Under the pieces are notes generated by a model that searched no databases, was not told the DNA's origin, and saw nothing but the letters and a program-made list of their open reading frames with translations. Positions 61,048 to 64,000 of a stretch of DNA of 64,000 nt are shown here, one piece after another. Source of the stretch: Gamarada debralockiae (taxonomy: Eukaryota > Ascomycota > Leotiomycetes > Helotiales > Hyphodiscaceae); the NCBI GenBank assembly GCA_002803225.1, contig NXFV01000923.1, forward strand, positions 1-64,000. The letters are read 5' to 3'. The position numbers were made by a program, and so were the translations under genes. Positions within the stretch are counted from its first letter, which is position 1, and the number at the start of each line of letters is the position of its first letter.

Positions 61048-64000
61048 TTATTGGGCACACTCCACACTTCCCAACCAAGCCCTGACACCCTCCCTCAAAA
61101 AACTCTCCTTCTCGCGCTCCCTCTCCACCATTGCTGACGCCCCCTCGTTGTTCGCATGTGCGTCGCGCTCGCGGCTGTCGACTACACTGCGCACGATCTC
61201 CTCGAGTGCCGTGAGCACCATTTTCTTGCATTCGTTTCGTGGGACTTCCAACTTCGTTTCGCCAACCGCAGTTGCACCGGCGCCGATCTTGCTGTCTGTC
61301 ATGGTCAGGCCGGGAGTTCTCGTACCCGAATTCGAGCGCTCGCGATTTCTGCCCTTGCGAGATGCAGAGCGAGACGAGCAGACAGAGGAGCCCTTCGAAC
61401 ATTGACCAGATTGCGCGATGATGCGCTCAATAGCTTCGATAAGGGTTTCGTCCATGGAGATGATTGGCTCCTCGATGAAGCGCTCCTCGACGTGTCCTTC
61501 GCCGACATTAATGCTTGGTGTGAGTGTCGCTGCTGAGTAGACGTTTCCGTATCTCGAATCGAGAGTCTGAGGGAGCGAGGGCGTGGTGGCTTGGTCGACG
61601 TTCATCGGCTTCACGAGCCTGCGGTACCGGATGTGCTTGATGCTGAAGTTCGTCGTGTCGGCGACGACCGCAGAGCATATGTCTACCCATCGCCCGCCAG
61701 TTTCCTTCGGATCCTGATGTGGTGTTGATAAAAAGACCGGTGTGGGCTCTGCGCGCATGGAGGCTTTGAGCTCTTCCATCAGATCGTCCTGCATAGGAAT
61801 TGCTTGCAGGGCGAAATCGGGATGGTAGCGTGGAAGCCAGCCACCAACGTTAAGGGTTGTGTCTGTATCCGGGCCAGTGCGAGAGTAATGCTCAAAACCT
61901 TCCATGCCATTTCCGAGACCCCATCCTAGCCCTGGAGTACTGAATGAGTAGCCAGAGCTTGACGGCGAGGAGACTGCAGTCTCGAAGGACAGGTATTCGG
62001 GCAGCGGGACATCGATGTCGATGATGCCATCGTTGATTGAAGTCTTGACAGGCGATTCATATGCGCCGGTGGGGTCTGGAATACGTTCGTTGACTTGCAC
62101 AACTTGCTCTGTGACATCGTCTCCAGCCTCAGTATCCTCAGTCTCGCCTTCTCCGTCAGGTCTTGCAGTTGAAGCAGAGCCCGATTCCGACTTTCGCATC
62201 TCACGCTCCTGTTGTAAGGTAGGTCGTGGTGATCGACCACTTGCTTCCTCAACCATCTCAACAAGCTTGTTCCTATTGTGAGATGAGTTGCCCTTGTAAC
62301 GCGGGTCATGGATCTCCAATCCATCAATGGAAGGTGGTGAAGTAGCTGCAGTCGAGTCTCTCCGCTTAGAACCCCACAAGCCACTAATCATACTTCCCCA
62401 TCGGGAATTTTGACCTTGAGAATCGGTGGAGGCCGAGCTGTATTGCCCCGTACTGTCCCCGCGTTTCAAGGAGCGAAGGAGATCATCCGTTGCCAAACTG
62501 CCACTGCTTCCAGGTCTTGGGACAGGCCCCGTACCTCGGACTGGACGTCGGGAGAAATGTGGCATTGTAGTGACAGGAGTAACAGTTGACGTTGTCGCGG
62601 CACTACTTTTTCGCGTTCCGAGGTCACTTCCAGGGATGGGTAAATTGGCAGTTTTGATTGATGCTGCATCCGAGGTCCGGCGGTCGTGATGGATTTCTAA
62701 AGCGTTTCCATGCATGGTCTGTGCCGGGAAGCTCATGGTCCGGGAATGAGGCGCTCGGGTGGCCCCGGAACGTTTGTTGATTCGGCGACGGAGTGATTCC
62801 TCTCGCAGGATCGGAACTGCATATAATGGTGGAGATTGTGAGTAACCTCCAAAGGATGTGGAGGTGCTGGGGCGATGGTGTCGACTTGAAGCTGGCTGTT
62901 GATTGGCAGGTAGAAAGGCGGACAGCAGGAAGATCAAGCGACGAGCCATCAGCTTGTTATCCGAGACGATGATAGTTCTTGCAGGAAGTGAAATGTCATC
63001 ATCTTTGTTGGCTCTTTGCTGTTGATAATGTCGCCGACGGTACCAACTTGGGCCGAGAGCCTGAAGCCATTCCGTATGATTGCCGAGAAATCCAGTGAGG
63101 AGGTTGAAGAAGAAGAATCCTTCGTCCTTGCCACCAGCCCATTTCCCAACCAATCTCGCTTCCTCGCGCCAGATTCCCCATCTACCCTGCCCGGTAACAA
63201 CCTGGCTTGACTTGATGCCACTGACAATCCTTTGACGAGAAGCATCAACTTCTTTGTGGATCCTTTGGACTTGCATCAGGCAGTTGGCCATTAGCTGAAC
63301 CATCTTGGCATTGGTCTTGGGGACCTTGAAAGGTTTGATTTCTTCCACCACCCGCTTTCCAGATATCGAAATGCTGGCTGAAGGGGCTCTATTATGCGAG
63401 TTTGCGCGTGGATCCGGAGAAGTGAGATCTGCTTGCTTGAGCATTGGCAGTAGAGAAGCTGTTGCGACGGCCTGAAGATGGGAAAGCGTTCTCATGATAA
63501 TGTCCCAATGCTGTGTGATGATATCAATGCGATCATCGACATCACTAGAAAATGACGACTCCAATGACTCCACGCCAAATCCATGGCCAAGCATAGTCCA
63601 TCCAGCACGCCGCGTTGAATTAAACGATGAAGGACAAGATTCCTCATTGTACGATCCTGGCCGGAAGCTGGACCTAGAAACCGGCGCTGACGGGGCATGA
63701 GCTGAAGGTAAGTGTATGACCAGTCCAACAGCGTACATCGGCGTCCTCTTCTGTTTCGGTTGAGGCTTCTTCTTCTCAGGTGATTCACCAACCCTTGGAA
63801 AGGGGTAACCAGCCACATCATTTGACTGGGCAGTCTGAGCGGTAGGCGTTCTATTGTGACCATCATCTGTGTCGTCGTTGGGTAATGGGACTGGGAACAT
63901 GCGTGTGATCAACACCTTCTTCCTATCACTACCCCTTGATGTTGTGCTTGTGCTTGTGAAACCCGCCGATGTCGGCCCCAGGCTCACATTGTCAGATGTG
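61048..64000 (-). CDS. folliculin-interacting-protein / Lst4-like, 5' end beyond the window
   Basis: The single open frame runs from the stop at 61048 to the right edge with no start codon required inside the window, giving more than 980 residues. Near the N-terminal side KKVLITRMFPVPLPNDD and RTPMYAVGLVIHLPS are followed by ITQHWDIIMRTLSHLQAVAT. Then come FFNLLTGFLGNHTEWLQALG and SDNKLMARRLIFLLSAFLP. This order fits the DENN/longin-like part of fungal FNIP/Lst4 proteins, which act with folliculin/Lst7 on the vacuole to signal amino-acid status to TORC1. Long Ser/Thr-rich disordered stretches separate conserved blocks, and the last block (ECKKMVLTALEEIVRSVVDS) is helical. The family call is tentative. 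Confidence 0.55.
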   Translation of the reverse strand, partial: TSDNVSLGPTSAGFTSTSTTSRGSDRKKVLITRMFPVPLPNDDTDDGHNRTPTAQTAQSNDVAGYPFPRVGESPEKKKPQPKQKRTPMYAVGLVIHLPSAHAPSAPVSRSSFRPGSYNEESCPSSFNSTRRAGWTMLGHGFGVESLESSFSSDVDDRIDIITQHWDIIMRTLSHLQAVATASLLPMLKQADLTSPDPRANSHNRAPSASISISGKRVVEEIKPFKVPKTNAKMVQLMANCLMQVQRIHKEVDASRQRIVSGIKSSQVVTGQGRWGIWREEARLVGKWAGGKDEGFFFFNLLTGFLGNHTEWLQALGPSWYRRRHYQQQRANKDDDISLPARTIIVSDNKLMARRLIFLLSAFLPANQQPASSRHHRPSTSTSFGGYSQSPPLYAVPILREESLRRRINKRSGATRAPHSRTMSFPAQTMHGNALEIHHDRRTSDAASIKTANLPIPGSDLGTRKSSAATTSTVTPVTTMPHFSRRPVRGTGPVPRPGSSGSLATDDLLRSLKRGDSTGQYSSASTDSQGQNSRWGSMISGLWGSKRRDSTAATSPPSIDGLEIHDPRYKGNSSHNRNKLVEMVEEASGRSPRPTLQQEREMRKSESGSASTARPDGEGETEDTEAGDDVTEQVVQVNERIPDPTGAYESPVKTSINDGIIDIDVPLPEYLSFETAVSSPSSSGYSFSTPGLGWGLGNGMEGFEHYSRTGPDTDTTLNVGGWLPRYHPDFALQAIPMQDDLMEELKASMRAEPTPVFLSTPHQDPKETGGRWVDICSAVVADTTNFSIKHIRYRRLVKPMNVDQATTPSLPQTLDSRYGNVYSAATLTPSINVGEGHVEERFIEEPIISMDETLIEAIERIIAQSGQCSKGSSVCSSRSASRKGRNRERSNSGTRTPGLTMTDSKIGAGATAVGETKLEVPRNECKKMVLTALEEIVRSVVDSRERDAHANNEGASAMVEREREKESFLREGVRAWLGSVECAQ

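Overview
The window is nuclear DNA of a filamentous ascomycete (Pezizomycotina; a leotiomycete is my guess, not shown). Genes lie on both strands with no operons. Introns are short (about 50-100 nt) with GTAAGT-like donors, CTGAC/CTAAC branch motifs and YAG acceptors. The families are typical of such fungi: Zn2Cys6 regulators, arylsulfotransferase, DUF3632, CorA-like proteins and a secreted T1-type RNase. I saw no tRNA, rRNA or CRISPR array.

Left part (1-8.3 kb) is a decaying accessory region. It holds a non-LTR retroelement scrap, a class I terpene cyclase gene with one premature stop, two small inverted-repeat elements, and a DUF2236 (mpaB-like) oxygenase gene with two stops and one frameshift. 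All three stops can be explained by CpA-to-TpA changes, as expected from repeat-induced point mutation (RIP).

The centrepiece (8.3-20.3 kb) is a giant gene of about 13 exons for a TcA-like subunit of the insecticidal Tc toxin complex, a family best known from bacteria. The reading frame is consistent from end to end except for one extra base near 17.2 kb. No TcB or TcC partner is in the window. Just downstream is a truncated phosphatidylserine decarboxylase pseudogene cut off at a tetranucleotide microsatellite.

22.9-32.4 kb carries a type-B carboxylesterase, a Zn2Cys6 regulator, an AT-rich inverted-repeat element of about 744 bp that looks RIP-mutated, a short-chain dehydrogenase and a membrane protein. 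34-38.6 kb carries a large acidic-tailed protein with an odd upstream array of three similar mini-exons. 39.7-52 kb holds an aminoglycoside-phosphotransferase-like pseudogene, a CorA-like two-TM protein, a multi-pass membrane protein, a secreted arylsulfotransferase with a GC-AG intron, a foldback element and a secreted DUF1254/DUF1214 protein.

52.9-64 kb holds a four-TM SUR7-like protein, a second Zn2Cys6 regulator, a ferredoxin-reductase-like remnant, a secreted RNase T1/F1, a DUF3632 protein, an unidentified decayed gene and the 3' part of a folliculin-interacting-protein/Lst4-like gene that runs off the right edge. The RNase, arylsulfotransferase, DUF1254 protein, SDR, esterase and both regulators look intact. 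No coherent pathway is obvious beyond the possible relic terpene cluster at the left.
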